DNA of 64,000 nucleotides from Devosia sp. Root635 (GCF_001427605.1 NZ_LMGZ01000012.1:125071-189070); one strand, 5' to 3'; positions 34,425-43,644 are shown, counted from the first letter of the stretch. Numbers and translations are program-made. The notes: generated by a model from the sequence alone, not told the origin.

Positions 34425-35237
34425 ATGAACGCCGATCAAGGTCTTTTTGTGCCGCTGATCCTCGGAATTCTCGAAGGGCTTACCGAATTCCTTCCGGTCA
34501 GTTCCACCGGCCACCTGCTGCTGGCCGGCCATTTCTTCGGGCTGACGCAACCGGCCACCTTCATCGTGCTCATCCAACTCGGGGCGATCCTGGCCGTGAT
34601 CACGGTCTATTTCGCCAGGCTGGGCATGCTGATCCGCGATGCGCTGACCGGCAAGGCCTATGCCTGGCAGTTCGCGCTGGCGGTCGTCCTGGCCTGCCTG
34701 CCGGCAGTGGCGGCTGGCGTGCTGCTGCGCGATTTCATCCAGGGTGACCTGTGGGAATCGGCGGCGCTGATTTGCTGGACGCTGCTGGTCGGCGGGGTGA
34801 TCCTGCTGATCGTCGACCGCCTGAAGCTCACGCCCAAATATGACGATATCTACCAGTTTCCCTGGCATCTGGCGCTGATCGTGGGCCTGTTCCAGATGCT
34901 GAGCCTGGTGCCCGGCGTGTCGCGCTCGGGCTCGACCGTGGTCGGTGCCATGCTGTTCGGCGCCTCCAAGCGGGCGGCGGCGGAATTCACCTTCTTCATC
35001 GCCCTGCCGATCATGATCGGCGCCTTCGGCTACGATCTCTACAAGAGCCGCGACATGATCGACACCAGCCTCGCGCTCAGCGTCGGCGTGGGCTTTGCCG
35101 CGGCCTTCATCATCGGCGCGCTGGTGGTGCGGTACCTGCTCGGCTTCGTCAGCAAATACGGTTTTGCCCCCTTCGCCTGGTGGCGCATCCTGGTGGGCGG
35201 GGCGGGGCTGATCGCGATCTATTTCTTCGGGCAGTAG
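34425..35237 (+). CDS. uppP: Undecaprenyl-diphosphatase (BacA family)
   Basis: A 270-residue membrane enzyme that dephosphorylates undecaprenyl pyrophosphate to recycle the lipid carrier of peptidoglycan and glycans. Both catalytic motifs are intact: EGLTEFLPVSSTGHL near the N-terminus and LVPGVSRSGSTVVGAM in the second half. About eight membrane segments are visible. AGGGGA precedes ATG 34425; an earlier in-frame TTG is not needed. It is divergent from the GST gene. Confidence 0.97.
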   Translation: MNADQGLFVPLILGILEGLTEFLPVSSTGHLLLAGHFFGLTQPATFIVLIQLGAILAVITVYFARLGMLIRDALTGKAYAWQFALAVVLACLPAVAAGVLLRDFIQGDLWESAALICWTLLVGGVILLIVDRLKLTPKYDDIYQFPWHLALIVGLFQMLSLVPGVSRSGSTVVGAMLFGASKRAAAEFTFFIALPIMIGAFGYDLYKSRDMIDTSLALSVGVGFAAAFIIGALVVRYLLGFVSKYGFAPFAWWRILVGGAGLIAIYFFGQ

Positions 35238-35243
35238 CCCTCT

Positions 35244-35373
35244 CACCTCTCCCTTGGGGGGAGAGGTCGGCGGCGAAGCCGACGGGTGAGGGGGCCTTCC
35301 CAAGCTCCACGCCCAGTAAAGGCCCCCTCACCCGACCCGAAGACGGGTCGACCTCTCCCCCGAAGGGAGAGGT
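35244..35373 (+). repeat. Repeat family B, full copy (130 bp)
   Basis: ACCTCTCCCTTGGGGGGAGAGG hairpin, then a GGCGGCGAAGCCGAC-GGGTGAGGGGGCC segment, a variable loop, GGCCCCCTCACCCGACCC and a closing hairpin CCTCTCCCCCGAAGGGAGAGG. The whole forms a large imperfect palindrome. Other copies are at 50962 and 61210, with a variant at 53411. Confidence 0.9.
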
Positions 35374-35380
35374 AAGAAGT

Positions 35381-36004
35381 CTACTGTTCCATCGGCTTGT
35401 AGGTCGCCGGGATGGAGAAGAACGCCCGCGGGATTTCGACGTTCTTTTCCACGTCATAGAGCGAGAAGGTCAGTTCGGCCCCACTGGGCTCGACCAGGCT
35501 CCACTGGGCCAGTTCCAGCGTATCGGTATCGAAGATCAGCGACACCTGCACCGTGCCGGCCACGGTCTCGTCGATGACGGTGATGGACATATAGCCATCC
35601 GACGAGGTCACATCGACCACATTGGCATTGAGCAGGTTGATCTGGTCGCCCAGGAACTGCCGCAGCGGAATGGAGTCCTGGGGATAGGCGTAGTAGGTCT
35701 CGTCGCGCCGGTTGAGCACATAGAAGCCGCGGCCGACCGAGACGATTTCCTCGCGGCTGGGCGGGGCATAGCGGAAGGCGATCTTGTCGGGGCGTTCGAG
35801 GAAGAACGTGCCCTCGGTGCGGCCGCCATTGGTGTCGATCTGCAGGAACCGGCCGACCATGGTGCGGATGGCCGAATTGTGGGTGCCGATATCGACGATG
35901 AGCTGCTGCTCTTCGGGCGTCAGAGCCCGGTCAAGCGCCCAGGCGGGAACGCTCAGCGCAAAGGCGGCGGAAAGGCCGAGCAGCAAGGCATCGCGGCGAA
36001 TCAT
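35381..36004 (-). CDS. lolA: LolA-type outer-membrane lipoprotein carrier protein
   Basis: A 207-residue periplasmic protein with a signal peptide (MIRRDALLLGLSAAFALSVPAWA). The mature part follows LolA: MVGRFLQIDTNGGRTEGTFFL, PDKIAFRYAPPSREEIVSVGRGFYVLNRR and LIFDTDTLELAQWSLVEPSG, a concave beta-barrel half that ferries lipoproteins to LolB. It sits close to ftsK, the usual neighbour in Hyphomicrobiales, but an ArsR/SRPBCC pair lies between them. The stop is 8 bp from a family B repeat. Confidence 0.87.
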   Translation of the reverse strand: MIRRDALLLGLSAAFALSVPAWALDRALTPEEQQLIVDIGTHNSAIRTMVGRFLQIDTNGGRTEGTFFLERPDKIAFRYAPPSREEIVSVGRGFYVLNRRDETYYAYPQDSIPLRQFLGDQINLLNANVVDVTSSDGYMSITVIDETVAGTVQVSLIFDTDTLELAQWSLVEPSGAELTFSLYDVEKNVEIPRAFFSIPATYKPMEQ

Positions 36005-36085
36005 GGAGGAGGTCCCTGGCTGACAATTGGTTCTAGGCTAGCCTAGAAAGCAATTACGGCAACAGGTGGTTCCGTCCCGGCATGG

Positions 36086-36418
36086 TTAGAGCTCGCCGCG
36101 CGCCTTCTTGCCGCGGGCGATTTCGGTGGCCAGCGCGTCGAGCCTGACCGGCCAGAACACCCGGAACCGCTCCAGCCAGTCGTCGAGGTCGCGCAGGGGC
36201 GTGGCGTCGAGAGCATAGACCCGGCGCGTGCCTTCGGGCCGCACCTGGGCGAAGCCTGCATCGCGCAAGACCTTCAGATGCTGGCTGACGCCGGCCTGGG
36301 AAATACCGAATTCGGCCGATATGACCGCGACCACCTCGCCGGAGCTATGCTCACGCTCGGCGAGGAGTTCGAGAATGCGGCGGCGGACGGGATCGCCCAG
36401 GACGTCGAAAGCGTGCAT
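36086..36418 (-). CDS. ArsR/SmtB-family transcriptional repressor
   Basis: A 110-residue winged-helix regulator: FDVLGDPVRRRILELLAEREHSSGEVVAVI, recognition region FGISQAGVSQHLKVLRDAGFAQV and wing EGTRRVYAL. The metal-binding CxC of ArsR/SmtB is missing, as in the subfamily paired with SRPBCC/AHSA1 genes. ATG 36418 shares one base with the SRPBCC stop (TGATG). It is the second gene of the pair, and a concentric palindrome upstream of the pair is its likely operator. The N-terminal MHAFDVL start fits the family. Confidence 0.9.
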   Translation of the reverse strand: MHAFDVLGDPVRRRILELLAEREHSSGEVVAVISAEFGISQAGVSQHLKVLRDAGFAQVRPEGTRRVYALDATPLRDLDDWLERFRVFWPVRLDALATEIARGKKARGEL

Positions 36419-37062
36419 CAGTTTTCCGGGGCGGCCTCGCCCATATAGAATTTTATCGTGGTTTCGGCCGCTTCCAGCGCGTGCGCGCGGTCGGCGCCGG
36501 CAGCGATATCCGCCTTGCCCCAATCATCGCCGGTCGAGCGCACGAGATTTTTGTATTCGTCGGTCCCATACCATTCGGCCGCGGCTTCGGGCGGCATTTC
36601 GAAGCTGGGATCGGCCAGGTAGCGCGCCAGCCCCATGAAGCTCAAATCCCAGCCGATGCCAACCGCACCGGGGCCAAACCGGTCCCAATGCGGGCTGATA
36701 TGGGCGATGTGTTCGAGCTCGAGCCGCGTACCACCTGCCTCTTGCGTCAGCCTGAGATTGACCCACGAGGTCGCGCCGGCAAATTCCCAGGTCAGCGCCA
36801 CCTTCTTTTCCGGCTCGCATTCGAGCACGGTGCCGCCGGCATTGCCTTCCACCTGATAGCGCCCGCCGAGTTTCAGCTCGCCGCTGACCGGGGCAAACCA
36901 GCGCTTGATTCGCTCGGGCCGGGTCAAAGCATCCCACAGGTCGGCCGGCGTGGTATCATAGACGCGGGAGGCATAAACGGCCTTGGCCGGCTGGCCGTCT
37001 TTTTCCAGGTTATGCACTTCGCGGGTCATGGCGCCGAGATGGGCGGCGAGGTCAAAGGCCAT
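36418..37062 (-). CDS. SRPBCC/AHSA1-family protein
   Basis: A 214-residue START-like (AHSA1) fold protein: SRVYDTTPADLWDALTRPERIKRWFAP, GGRYQVEGNAGGTVLECEPEKKVALTWEF and the C-terminal GWDLSFMGLARYL, the usual hydrophobic-cavity pattern. The function of this group is not defined; they are co-expressed with ArsR genes. It is first in the operon and begins 15 bp downstream of the palindrome at 37077-37110. An analogous pair in the reverse order (ArsR first) occurs at 59348-60090. Confidence 0.88.
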   Translation of the reverse strand: MAFDLAAHLGAMTREVHNLEKDGQPAKAVYASRVYDTTPADLWDALTRPERIKRWFAPVSGELKLGGRYQVEGNAGGTVLECEPEKKVALTWEFAGATSWVNLRLTQEAGGTRLELEHIAHISPHWDRFGPGAVGIGWDLSFMGLARYLADPSFEMPPEAAAEWYGTDEYKNLVRSTGDDWGKADIAAGADRAHALEAAETTIKFYMGEAAPEN

Positions 37063-37076
37063 GGGGGAGCTCCTTA

Positions 37077-37110
37077 TTTCAGTTATTACTTATATAAGCT
37101 CAAACTGAAA
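37077..37110. promoter_or_regulatory. Concentric palindromic operator for the SRPBCC-ArsR pair
   Basis: Outer arms TTTCAGTT (37077-37084) and AACTGAAA (37103-37110) and the inner perfect 10-bp palindrome CTTATATAAG (37089-37098) share one centre at 37093.5. In total 13 of 17 base pairs match. It lies 15-48 bp upstream of the SRPBCC start, where an ArsR dimer could block transcription. The TATATAA core is a sharp AT patch in GC-rich surroundings. Confidence 0.7.
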
Positions 37111-37166
37111 TAGAGTCGAGTCCGACGTCTTCCACAAGGTGGGTGGGGCGTCTCCAGCGCCCCTCC

Positions 37167-39875
37167 TCAATACCCGTCCGCGTTATTGCCCACCAGAATC
37201 TCGCGCTTGCCGGCATGGTTGGCCTGGCTGATCACCCCTTCGCGCTCCATGCGCTCGATCAGGGTCGCCGCCTTGTTATAACCGACGCCGAGGCGCCGCT
37301 GCACATAGGAGGTGGAGGCCTTTTTGTCGCTGAGCACGATATGGACGGCCTTGTCATAGAGCTCGTCGCCCGAGCCGCCATTGGAGGTTTCCCCGAAGGC
37401 TTCCTCGCCAAAGCTGCCGCCTTCCTCGTCTTCCTCGGTGATGGAATCGAGGTAGTCCGGCGCGCCCTGGCTCTTGAGGTGGTTGACCACGGCCTCGACT
37501 TCGCTATCGGCAACGAAGGGACCATGCAGGCGCTTGGTGCGGCCGCCCGAGGCCATGTAGAGCATGTCGCCATTGCCCAGCAGCTGCTCGGCACCCTGTT
37601 CGCCCAGAATGGTGCGCGAGTCGATCTTACTCGTCACCATGAAGGAGATGCGCGTCGGGAAGTTGGCCTTGATCGTGCCGGTGATGACGTCGACCGAGGG
37701 GCGCTGGGTGGCGGTGATGATGTGGATGCCGGCGGCACGCGCCATCTGCGCCAGGCGCTGGATGGCGCCTTCGATATCCTTGCCGGCCACCATCATCAGG
37801 TCGGCCATTTCATCGACGATGACCACGATATAGGGCAACGGCTCGAGATCGAATTCTTCCGACTCGAAGATGGCTTCGCCGGTTTCGCGGTCGAAGCCGG
37901 TCTGCACCGTGCGGGTGATGACCTCGCCCTTGGCGCGCGATTCGGAGACGCGCTGGTTGAAGCCGTCGATATTGCGGACGCCGATCTTGCTCATCTTGCG
38001 ATAGCGGTCTTCCATCTCGCGCACCGCCCATTTGAGCGCCACCACCGCCTTTTGCGGGTCGGTGACGACGGGGGTCAGCAGGTGCGGGATGCCGTCATAG
38101 ATGCTCAGCTCCAGCATCTTGGGATCGATCATGATCATGCGGCACTGCTCGGGCGTCATCTGATAGAGCAGGCTGAGAATGAAGGTATTGATGCCCACCG
38201 ACTTGCCCGAGCCGGTGGTGCCGGCGATGAGCAGGTGGGGCATGCGCGCCAGGTCGGCGATGACGGGCTCGCCGCCGATGGTCTTGCCCAGGCAGATGGG
38301 CAGCTTGCCCTTCATCTTCTCGAAATCGGACGAAGCCAGCATTTCGCGGAAATAGACGGTTTCGCGGTTCTGGTTGGGCAATTCGATGCCGATGGCATTG
38401 CGGCCGGGCACCACGGCGACGCGGGCGGAGATGGCGCTCATCGAGCGGGCGATATCGTCGGCCAGCGAGATGACGCGAGAAGACTTGATGCCGGGCGCGG
38501 GCTCAAGTTCGAACAGGGTGACGACCGGACCGGGACGGACATTGATGATGTCGCCCTTGACGCCGAAATCCTCCAGCACGCCTTCGAGCTGGCGGGCCAT
38601 TTCCTCCAGCCGCTCCGGTGCATGCTCGGGCGACGGGCCCAGATGCCTGGGCTCGGACAGCAGGCTCAGCGGCGGCAGCTCGAAGCCACCGGGCTCGTCG
38701 AGGAACGATGCCTGGGCTTCGCGCATCATGCGCTGGCCCGGTGCCGGACGCGGCGCCGGCGCCGCAACGCGCGGCTTGGCCGGGTCGACCGGATGGAAGC
38801 GCGAATCGCCGCGCTGCTGGTGGCTCGCGGCCGGGACCGATGGGACATCGGGCACGAAGGCAATGTCGTCCCCGGCCTCGTCGGGATAGTCGAGTTCGGT
38901 ATCGTCATAGCTCGGACGCGCATTGATGCGCGGCGAGATTTCGGGCTCGAAGCCGGGTTCGGCGGGCGCATGAATACGGCGCGGGGCGACCGACGGCTCG
39001 CGGCGTTCGCCTGATGGCGCTGGGCCGTCGAGGCTCGGCTCGACATCCTCGTCACGCCAGCTTGCGGCGTCGGCGGCCCGGCGCTCGGCATGACTGGCGC
39101 GAGCGCGGCGGAAGGCGGTGCGCAGGGAATAGCCGGTATGGACCAGGGCGCCGAGCACGATATCGACCACCGGATTGGTTTCGGGCTCTTCATCCTCGAC
39201 CGGGGCGGCGGCGCCCTTGCGGCCGGGGGCTGTTGGCGCGACCTTGCGCGGGCCTGATGGCATGGAGGTGCCCAGCCCCATGGCGATCCAGAAGGCTGCC
39301 AGGGCCGGGATGGCGATGATGATGGCAAAGAGCACCGACGTCACCGCCTGGGGGGCTTCGCCGGTCACGAGGGCCGCCAGGGTGGCGAAGCCATTGCCGA
39401 GCAGGCCGCCAAGGCCGGTGGGCAATGGCCAGGTAGCGGGCATGGCGACGAAGGACAACACGCCCGCGCCCAGCACGGTCGCAGCGATCCAGGCGAGGCT
39501 GCGCAGGCCCATATGGGTGGGCATGCGGCGGCGGGCAAAGGCCCAGCCCCACAGCGCCGGCGGCACCAGCAGCGCCAGCGCGGCCAGCCCGAGCACCTGG
39601 AAGAGGGCGTCGGCTATGACGGCGCCGGGAAAGCCCAGCCAGTTGGCCGCCGGCTTTGCCGTGGCGTAGGAGAAGCTCGGATCGTCCACCGACCAGGAGG
39701 CCAGTGCCACGAGGCACACCGCCACCAGGGCAAGCAGCACCAGGCCGACCAACCGCACGGGAATGCGAATCGCCAAGGCCGGAGGCGGCACCGGCGCTGC
39801 CCTCGAGGCACCGCTGCGCGAACGCTGCGGCACGGAGCGGATTTCATCGAGCACTGGCGAGGGAGAACTGGGCAT
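37167..39875 (-). CDS. ftsK: DNA translocase FtsK
   Basis: A ~902-residue FtsK. The N-terminal domain has about four membrane helices (~30-190), then a low-complexity Pro/Arg/Asp-rich linker (~200-430). The motor follows with Walker [16 protein letters not shown], Walker [14 protein letters not shown] and [14 protein letters not shown]. The C-terminal gamma winged helix ([23 protein letters not shown]) reads KOPS sequences. It pumps DNA at the division septum. ATG 39875 ([12 protein letters not shown]) is preferred to GTG 39914; neither has a strong ribosome site. The linker is short for an FtsK but typical of alphaproteobacteria. Confidence 0.95.
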   Translation of the reverse strand: MPSSPSPVLDEIRSVPQRSRSGASRAAPVPPPALAIRIPVRLVGLVLLALVAVCLVALASWSVDDPSFSYATAKPAANWLGFPGAVIADALFQVLGLAALALLVPPALWGWAFARRRMPTHMGLRSLAWIAATVLGAGVLSFVAMPATWPLPTGLGGLLGNGFATLAALVTGEAPQAVTSVLFAIIIAIPALAAFWIAMGLGTSMPSGPRKVAPTAPGRKGAAAPVEDEEPETNPVVDIVLGALVHTGYSLRTAFRRARASHAERRAADAASWRDEDVEPSLDGPAPSGERREPSVAPRRIHAPAEPGFEPEISPRINARPSYDDTELDYPDEAGDDIAFVPDVPSVPAASHQQRGDSRFHPVDPAKPRVAAPAPRPAPGQRMMREAQASFLDEPGGFELPPLSLLSEPRHLGPSPEHAPERLEEMARQLEGVLEDFGVKGDIINVRPGPVVTLFELEPAPGIKSSRVISLADDIARSMSAISARVAVVPGRNAIGIELPNQNRETVYFREMLASSDFEKMKGKLPICLGKTIGGEPVIADLARMPHLLIAGTTGSGKSVGINTFILSLLYQMTPEQCRMIMIDPKMLELSIYDGIPHLLTPVVTDPQKAVVALKWAVREMEDRYRKMSKIGVRNIDGFNQRVSESRAKGEVITRTVQTGFDRETGEAIFESEEFDLEPLPYIVVIVDEMADLMMVAGKDIEGAIQRLAQMARAAGIHIITATQRPSVDVITGTIKANFPTRISFMVTSKIDSRTILGEQGAEQLLGNGDMLYMASGGRTKRLHGPFVADSEVEAVVNHLKSQGAPDYLDSITEEDEEGGSFGEEAFGETSNGGSGDELYDKAVHIVLSDKKASTSYVQRRLGVGYNKAATLIERMEREGVISQANHAGKREILVGNNADGY

Positions 39876-39990
39876 GGGCGAACTCAATACTTGCCCGGCT
39901 GAGACCGGGGCCACTATGCCGCCAGATTAACGAGATCGGGTTAACCCAAGGCTAACCATGGGAATTTGGGGCTCCCACTCACCGAACCCA

Positions 39991-40027
39991 CCCTCCCCCT
40001 TGAGGGGAGGGAGACGACTGAAATTCA
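39991..40027 (+). repeat. Repeat family A fragment
   Basis: CCCTCCCCCTTGAGGGGAGGG forms a single hairpin followed by GACGACTGAAATTCAGCC, the tail that also ends the copy at 55881. The other half of the element is missing. Confidence 0.75.
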
Positions 40028-40042
40028 GCCACACAAAGAAAC

Positions 40043-40066
40043 GGCCCGCCTCCGGGGAGACGGGCC
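40043..40066 (-). terminator. Possible terminator of glnK-amtB
   Basis: GGCCCG and CGGGCC, with inner CTCC/GGAG pairing, form a strong hairpin. Read leftward it is followed by GTTTCTTTG, only moderately T-rich. It is ~170 nt past the amtB stop, so a long 3' UTR would be transcribed. Confidence 0.4.
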
Positions 40067-40106
40067 AGGCAGGTCGCGGGTCGCGAGGGAGAGCGGCCGG
40101 CGAGAC

Positions 40107-40224
40107 ATTGATCGTGGGGTGCGGCCCATGCAGTTTTGCGAGTGGGAAGCCTCTGTGGCGGGCCAAGAGGGCACGAGCCGCACGCCACGATCAATCGGGA
40201 GAACCGGACGGCGGCAGACCGCCG
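40107..40224 (-). other. Structured 3' UTR or candidate small RNA downstream of amtB
   Basis: ATTGATCGTGGGGTGCGGC (40107-40125) and its near-complement (40177-40195) make an 18-of-19-bp stem around a 51-nt loop. A second hairpin, CGGCGG-CAGA-CCGCCG (40209-40224), lies between it and the amtB stop. No ORF explains the pairing. It could be an amtB-derived sRNA or a processed 3' UTR. Confidence 0.5.
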
Positions 40225-40238
40225 CCCGGAGATCGGCG

Positions 40239-41600
40239 CTAGTTGTAGGCGCGCTCGCCGTGGCTCGACAGGTCGAGGCCATCGCTTTCGGAGGATTCGG
40301 AGACACGGGCGCCGCCGAAGATCGCCTTGACGATGAGCATGGCAACCAGGGCCACGACACCCGACCAGACGATGGCGATGCCGACGGCGGTGAGCTGGAT
40401 CATGAACTGGCCGCCGATGGAGTAGGCAGCAGCGTCGCCCAGCGGGTAGCCGCCGAGGCCGGGCGCGGCAACGATGGCGGTGCCCAGGGCGCCGACAATA
40501 CCGCCGACGCCATGGATGCCGAACACGTCGAGGCTATCGTCATACTTCAGCCATGGCTTGAGGTTCACCACCGCCCACAGGCAGACGATACCGGCAATGG
40601 CGCCCAGCACGATGGCGCCGCCCACGCCGGCAAAGCCGGCAGCGGGAGTGATGGCGACGAGGCCGGCAACGGCACCCGAGACAGCACCGAGGGCCGAAGC
40701 ATGGCCGCGGGTGATCTTTTCACCGATGACCCAGGCCAGCGCCGCGGCGGCCGGAGCCAGCACGGTGTTGATGAGGGCGACGGCGGTCAGCGCGTTGGCT
40801 TCGAGATTGGAGCCGGCATTGAAGCCGAACCAGCCGAACCACAGCAGGCCCGCACCGACATAGGTCCAGACCAGGTTATGGGGCGCGATCGGCTCCTTCA
40901 TGTAGCCCAGGCGCGGGCCAAGCACGATGGCGGCGACGAGTGCAGCCACACCGGAATTGATGTGAACCACGGTACCGCCGGCAAAATCGTAGGCGCCGAG
41001 GCCGAACAGCAGGCCCGGGCCCGACCAGACCATGTGGGCGATCGGCAGGTAGGAGAAGGTGAACCAGATGGCCAGGAAGGTCAGCAGCGCGCCGAACTTC
41101 ATGCGCTCTGCGATGCCGCCGACGATGAGGGTCGAGGTGATGCAGGCGAAGGTGAGCTGGAAGGTCACGAAGACCAGTTCGGGCAATTCGAACCCGGCCG
41201 AGAAAGTGGCGGCGCGGCTATCGAGCGTCACGCCCGAGAGGAAGAATTTGGAGAAGTCACCGATGAAGGCGGACAGGCCGCCTTCGGTCGGGCCGGCAAA
41301 GGCCAGCGAATAGCCATAGGCCACCCAGAGGATCGAGATCATCGAGAAGCCGAGGAACACCTGGGTCAGCACGCTGAGAATGTTCTTGGCGCGGACGAGG
41401 CCGCCGTAGAACAGGGCGAGGCCCGGAATGGTCATGACGATGACGACCATGGTCGATACCAGCATCCAGGCCACGTCGCCCTTGTCGACGATGGCGGCGG
41501 CTTCTTCAACGACGGGCGCGGCAGCGTCCTGGGCGAATGCCGGCAGGGCCAGCAGCAGGGAGGCCAGTGCGGCGCTTCCCAGTATCTTTGACGTCTTCAT
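40239..41600 (-). CDS. amtB: Ammonium transporter
   Basis: A 453-residue Amt/MEP/Rh channel with an N-terminal signal peptide (SAALASLLLALPAFAQ) and 11 membrane helices. The signature GLALFYGGLVRAKNILS and the twin-histidine region (VVHINSGVAALVAA and FGIHGVGGIVGALG) are conserved. It moves NH4+/NH3 inward and is gated by the PII protein. It is 18 bp downstream of glnK in the same operon. The sequence ends normally (SSHGERAYN). Confidence 0.97.
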   Translation of the reverse strand: MKTSKILGSAALASLLLALPAFAQDAAAPVVEEAAAIVDKGDVAWMLVSTMVVIVMTIPGLALFYGGLVRAKNILSVLTQVFLGFSMISILWVAYGYSLAFAGPTEGGLSAFIGDFSKFFLSGVTLDSRAATFSAGFELPELVFVTFQLTFACITSTLIVGGIAERMKFGALLTFLAIWFTFSYLPIAHMVWSGPGLLFGLGAYDFAGGTVVHINSGVAALVAAIVLGPRLGYMKEPIAPHNLVWTYVGAGLLWFGWFGFNAGSNLEANALTAVALINTVLAPAAAALAWVIGEKITRGHASALGAVSGAVAGLVAITPAAGFAGVGGAIVLGAIAGIVCLWAVVNLKPWLKYDDSLDVFGIHGVGGIVGALGTAIVAAPGLGGYPLGDAAAYSIGGQFMIQLTAVGIAIVWSGVVALVAMLIVKAIFGGARVSESSESDGLDLSSHGERAYN

Positions 41601-41618
41601 TGTTATCTCCCGATGACG

Positions 41619-41957
41619 CTAGAGGGCAGCCGCGCCGGTTTCCCCGGTGCGGATACGGGTGACGGCGAGCAGATCGAGCACGAAAATCTTGCCATCGCCG
41701 ATCCGGCCCGTCTGGGCGCTGTCACGGATGGCGGAGCTGACGGCATCGGCGAGCGCGTCGTCGACGGCGATTTCGACCTTGAGCTTGGGCAGGAAGTGGA
41801 CGGCGTATTCCGTGCCGCGATAAATCTCGGAATGCCCCTTCTGGCGGCCATAACCCTTCACCTCGGTCACGGTCATGCCGTGAACATCGAGCGAGTTGAG
41901 AGCCTGGCGAACCTCTTCGAGGCGTGATGGCTTGATAATTGCGATCACCAGTTTCAT
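41619..41957 (-). CDS. glnK: Nitrogen regulatory protein P-II
   Basis: A 112-residue PII trimer subunit. The T-loop contains GYGRQKGHSEIYRGTEYAV with the uridylylated Tyr51; the B- and C-loops are recognisable (GRIGDGKIFV and RIRTGETGAAAL). It senses 2-oxoglutarate and ATP/ADP and blocks AmtB when nitrogen is plentiful. ATG 41957 gives the exact family start MKLVIAIIKP. It is first in the glnK-amtB operon, with a sigma54-like promoter upstream. Confidence 0.97.
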   Translation of the reverse strand: MKLVIAIIKPSRLEEVRQALNSLDVHGMTVTEVKGYGRQKGHSEIYRGTEYAVHFLPKLKVEIAVDDALADAVSSAIRDSAQTGRIGDGKIFVLDLLAVTRIRTGETGAAAL

Positions 41958-42001
41958 GTGAGCCCCTTTGCGCTTGGCGCTGTCTGGAATGGCCACCTAG
42001 A

Positions 42002-42017
42002 CTCAAAAGCCGTGCCA
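42002..42017 (-). promoter_or_regulatory. Sigma54-type promoter for glnK-amtB
   Basis: On the minus strand TGGCACG-GCTT-TTGAG has the -24 GG and correct 10-bp spacing to the -12 element, which reads GA instead of the usual GC. It sits 45 nt upstream of the glnK ATG. NtrC/RpoN control is the rule for this operon, so one mismatch does not exclude it. Confidence 0.6.
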
Positions 42018-42215
42018 ACTTGCCTGCGGCCAAAAATTATCCGCAAATTCAAAGCATTAGAGATTCGGCAAATCGCCACTGACAGACGCCATCGCAAAGA
42101 CGCACAAGATTTGTGCAAACCGAAAGTCGTCTGAACGAAATTTGGGCAGCGCCGCGGCGATCAGCGCGCTTGCGCGAAACGGCGGCAGGGCCACAATGGG
42201 GCCAAGGAGACTCCG

Positions 42216-43433
42216 ATGAGCGAACAGAGCTTTGACGTGCTGATCGTGGGCGGCGGGCCGGTGGGGCTGACGCTGGCCTTGGCGCTGGTGCAGTCGGCGC
42301 GCGGCATCCGTGTCGGGCTGGTGGACCGGCGGCCGCTCTCGGTGCCGCGCGACGCCCGCGCCTCGGCCATTGCCGCCGGCGTGCGCCGGGTCTTCGAGGC
42401 CCTGGGCGTGTGGTCCGCCATGCAGGCCGCCTCGCAGCCGATCACGGCGATGCGGATCACCGATTCGGGAGATGGCGACATTTCCCGCCCGCTGTTCCTC
42501 ACCTTCGATGGCGATATCGCGTCGGGCGAGGCCTTCGCCCATATGGTGCCCAACAGCGTCAGCGGACAGGTGCTGCTCGACGCCGTCAATGACAGGATTT
42601 CGGTCATCGCCCCCGCTATTGTCACCGGCTACAGCGCCGACGCTGGCGCCGCCCGGCTGGCGCTGGAGGATGGACGGACCCTCACCGCGCCGCTGCTGGT
42701 GGCGGCCGATGGCGGACAATCGACCTTACGCGGCATGGCTGGCATCGGTGTCATCGCGCATGACTATCGGCAGACCGGGCTGGTCACCACGATTGGCCAT
42801 GAATTGCCGCATGACGGCGTGGCGTATGAGCATTTTCGCCCGGCTGGTCCGTTTGCCAGCCTGCCTTTGCCCGGCAATCGCTCGTCCCTGGTCTGGACCG
42901 AGAGCAGCGAGACGGCGCCGCGATTCCTCGCCATGGAGCCGGCGGCGCTGGCCGGCGAAATCGAGGCGGTGATGGGCTCCACCCTGGGCACGGTCACGGT
43001 CGAGGAAAAGCTGATGGGCTTTCCGCTGCGCCTGCAGATCGCGCGCGATTTCGTCGCGCCGCGGCTGGCGCTGGTGGGCGACGCCGCCCATGTGGTCCAC
43101 CCCATTGCCGGGCAGGGCCTCAATCTGGGCCTCAAAGACGTGGCGGCCCTGGCCGAAGTGGTCATCGAGGCGATCCGCCTCGGGCTCGACCATGGCGGCG
43201 ACGACGTGCTCGGCCGCTACCAGGCCTGGCGCCGGCTCGACACGGCGAGCATGGCCGCCATGACCGACGGGCTCAATCGCCTGTTCTCCAACGATGTCGC
43301 CCCGGTGCGGGCCCTGCGCGATTTCGGGCTGGGCCTGGTCGATCGGGCCGGCCCGATCAAATCGGCGCTGATCCGCACCGCCTCGGGCGTCGCGCCCAGC
43401 GGTCCACGCCTGCTCAGCGGGTTGCCAATCTGA
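42216..43433 (+). CDS. UbiH/UbiF-family FAD-dependent hydroxylase
   Basis: A 405-residue flavoprotein monooxygenase of the ubiquinone-synthesis group. FAD binding is shown by VLIVGGGPVGLTLALAL at the N-terminus, LLVAADGGQSTLR (DG motif) and LALVGDAAHVVHPIAGQGLNLG (GD motif). These enzymes hydroxylate the quinone ring at C5, C6 or C1; which position cannot be told here. It ends 1 bp before a KTSC-domain gene and is divergent from glnK. Confidence 0.9.
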   Translation: MSEQSFDVLIVGGGPVGLTLALALVQSARGIRVGLVDRRPLSVPRDARASAIAAGVRRVFEALGVWSAMQAASQPITAMRITDSGDGDISRPLFLTFDGDIASGEAFAHMVPNSVSGQVLLDAVNDRISVIAPAIVTGYSADAGAARLALEDGRTLTAPLLVAADGGQSTLRGMAGIGVIAHDYRQTGLVTTIGHELPHDGVAYEHFRPAGPFASLPLPGNRSSLVWTESSETAPRFLAMEPAALAGEIEAVMGSTLGTVTVEEKLMGFPLRLQIARDFVAPRLALVGDAAHVVHPIAGQGLNLGLKDVAALAEVVIEAIRLGLDHGGDDVLGRYQAWRRLDTASMAAMTDGLNRLFSNDVAPVRALRDFGLGLVDRAGPIKSALIRTASGVAPSGPRLLSGLPI

Positions 43434-43434
43434 A

Positions 43435-43644
43435 ATGGTCCGCTTCGACTCCAGCGCGATCGGGCGGGCGGAGTACGACGCGGAGGAGCGTCTGCTGCAC
43501 TTGTGGTTCACCGGCGACGACAAGCCCTATGGCTATCGCGATGTGCCCGAAGAGGTGTTCGACGAATTATGCGCGGCAGACTCGCAGGGCCGCTATTTCG
43601 CAGCCCATATCCGCGACCGCTATGAGGTGGTGCCGCCGCCCTAG
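43435..43644 (+). CDS. KTSC-domain protein
   Basis: A 69-residue protein that fits the KTSC domain: FDSSAIGRAEYDAEERLLHLWF, GYRDVPEEVFDELCAADSQGRYFAAHIRDRY. The domain is named after a Lys-Thr-Ser-Cys segment at a lysyl-tRNA synthetase C-terminus and has no known activity as a single-domain protein. ATG 43435 is one base after the UbiH-type stop. It overlaps the convergent Trm112 gene end by 4 bp. Confidence 0.8.
   Translation: MVRFDSSAIGRAEYDAEERLLHLWFTGDDKPYGYRDVPEEVFDELCAADSQGRYFAAHIRDRYEVVPPP

Noticed and set aside
37143-39014. 623-residue open frame on the plus strand
   Set aside because: It is the antisense frame of ftsK in GC-rich DNA, dominated by repetitive His/Asp/Gly residues and without known motifs.
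39966-41591. 541-residue plus-strand open frame opposite amtB
   Set aside because: Antisense shadow of amtB with low-complexity Gly/Asp/Glu content.
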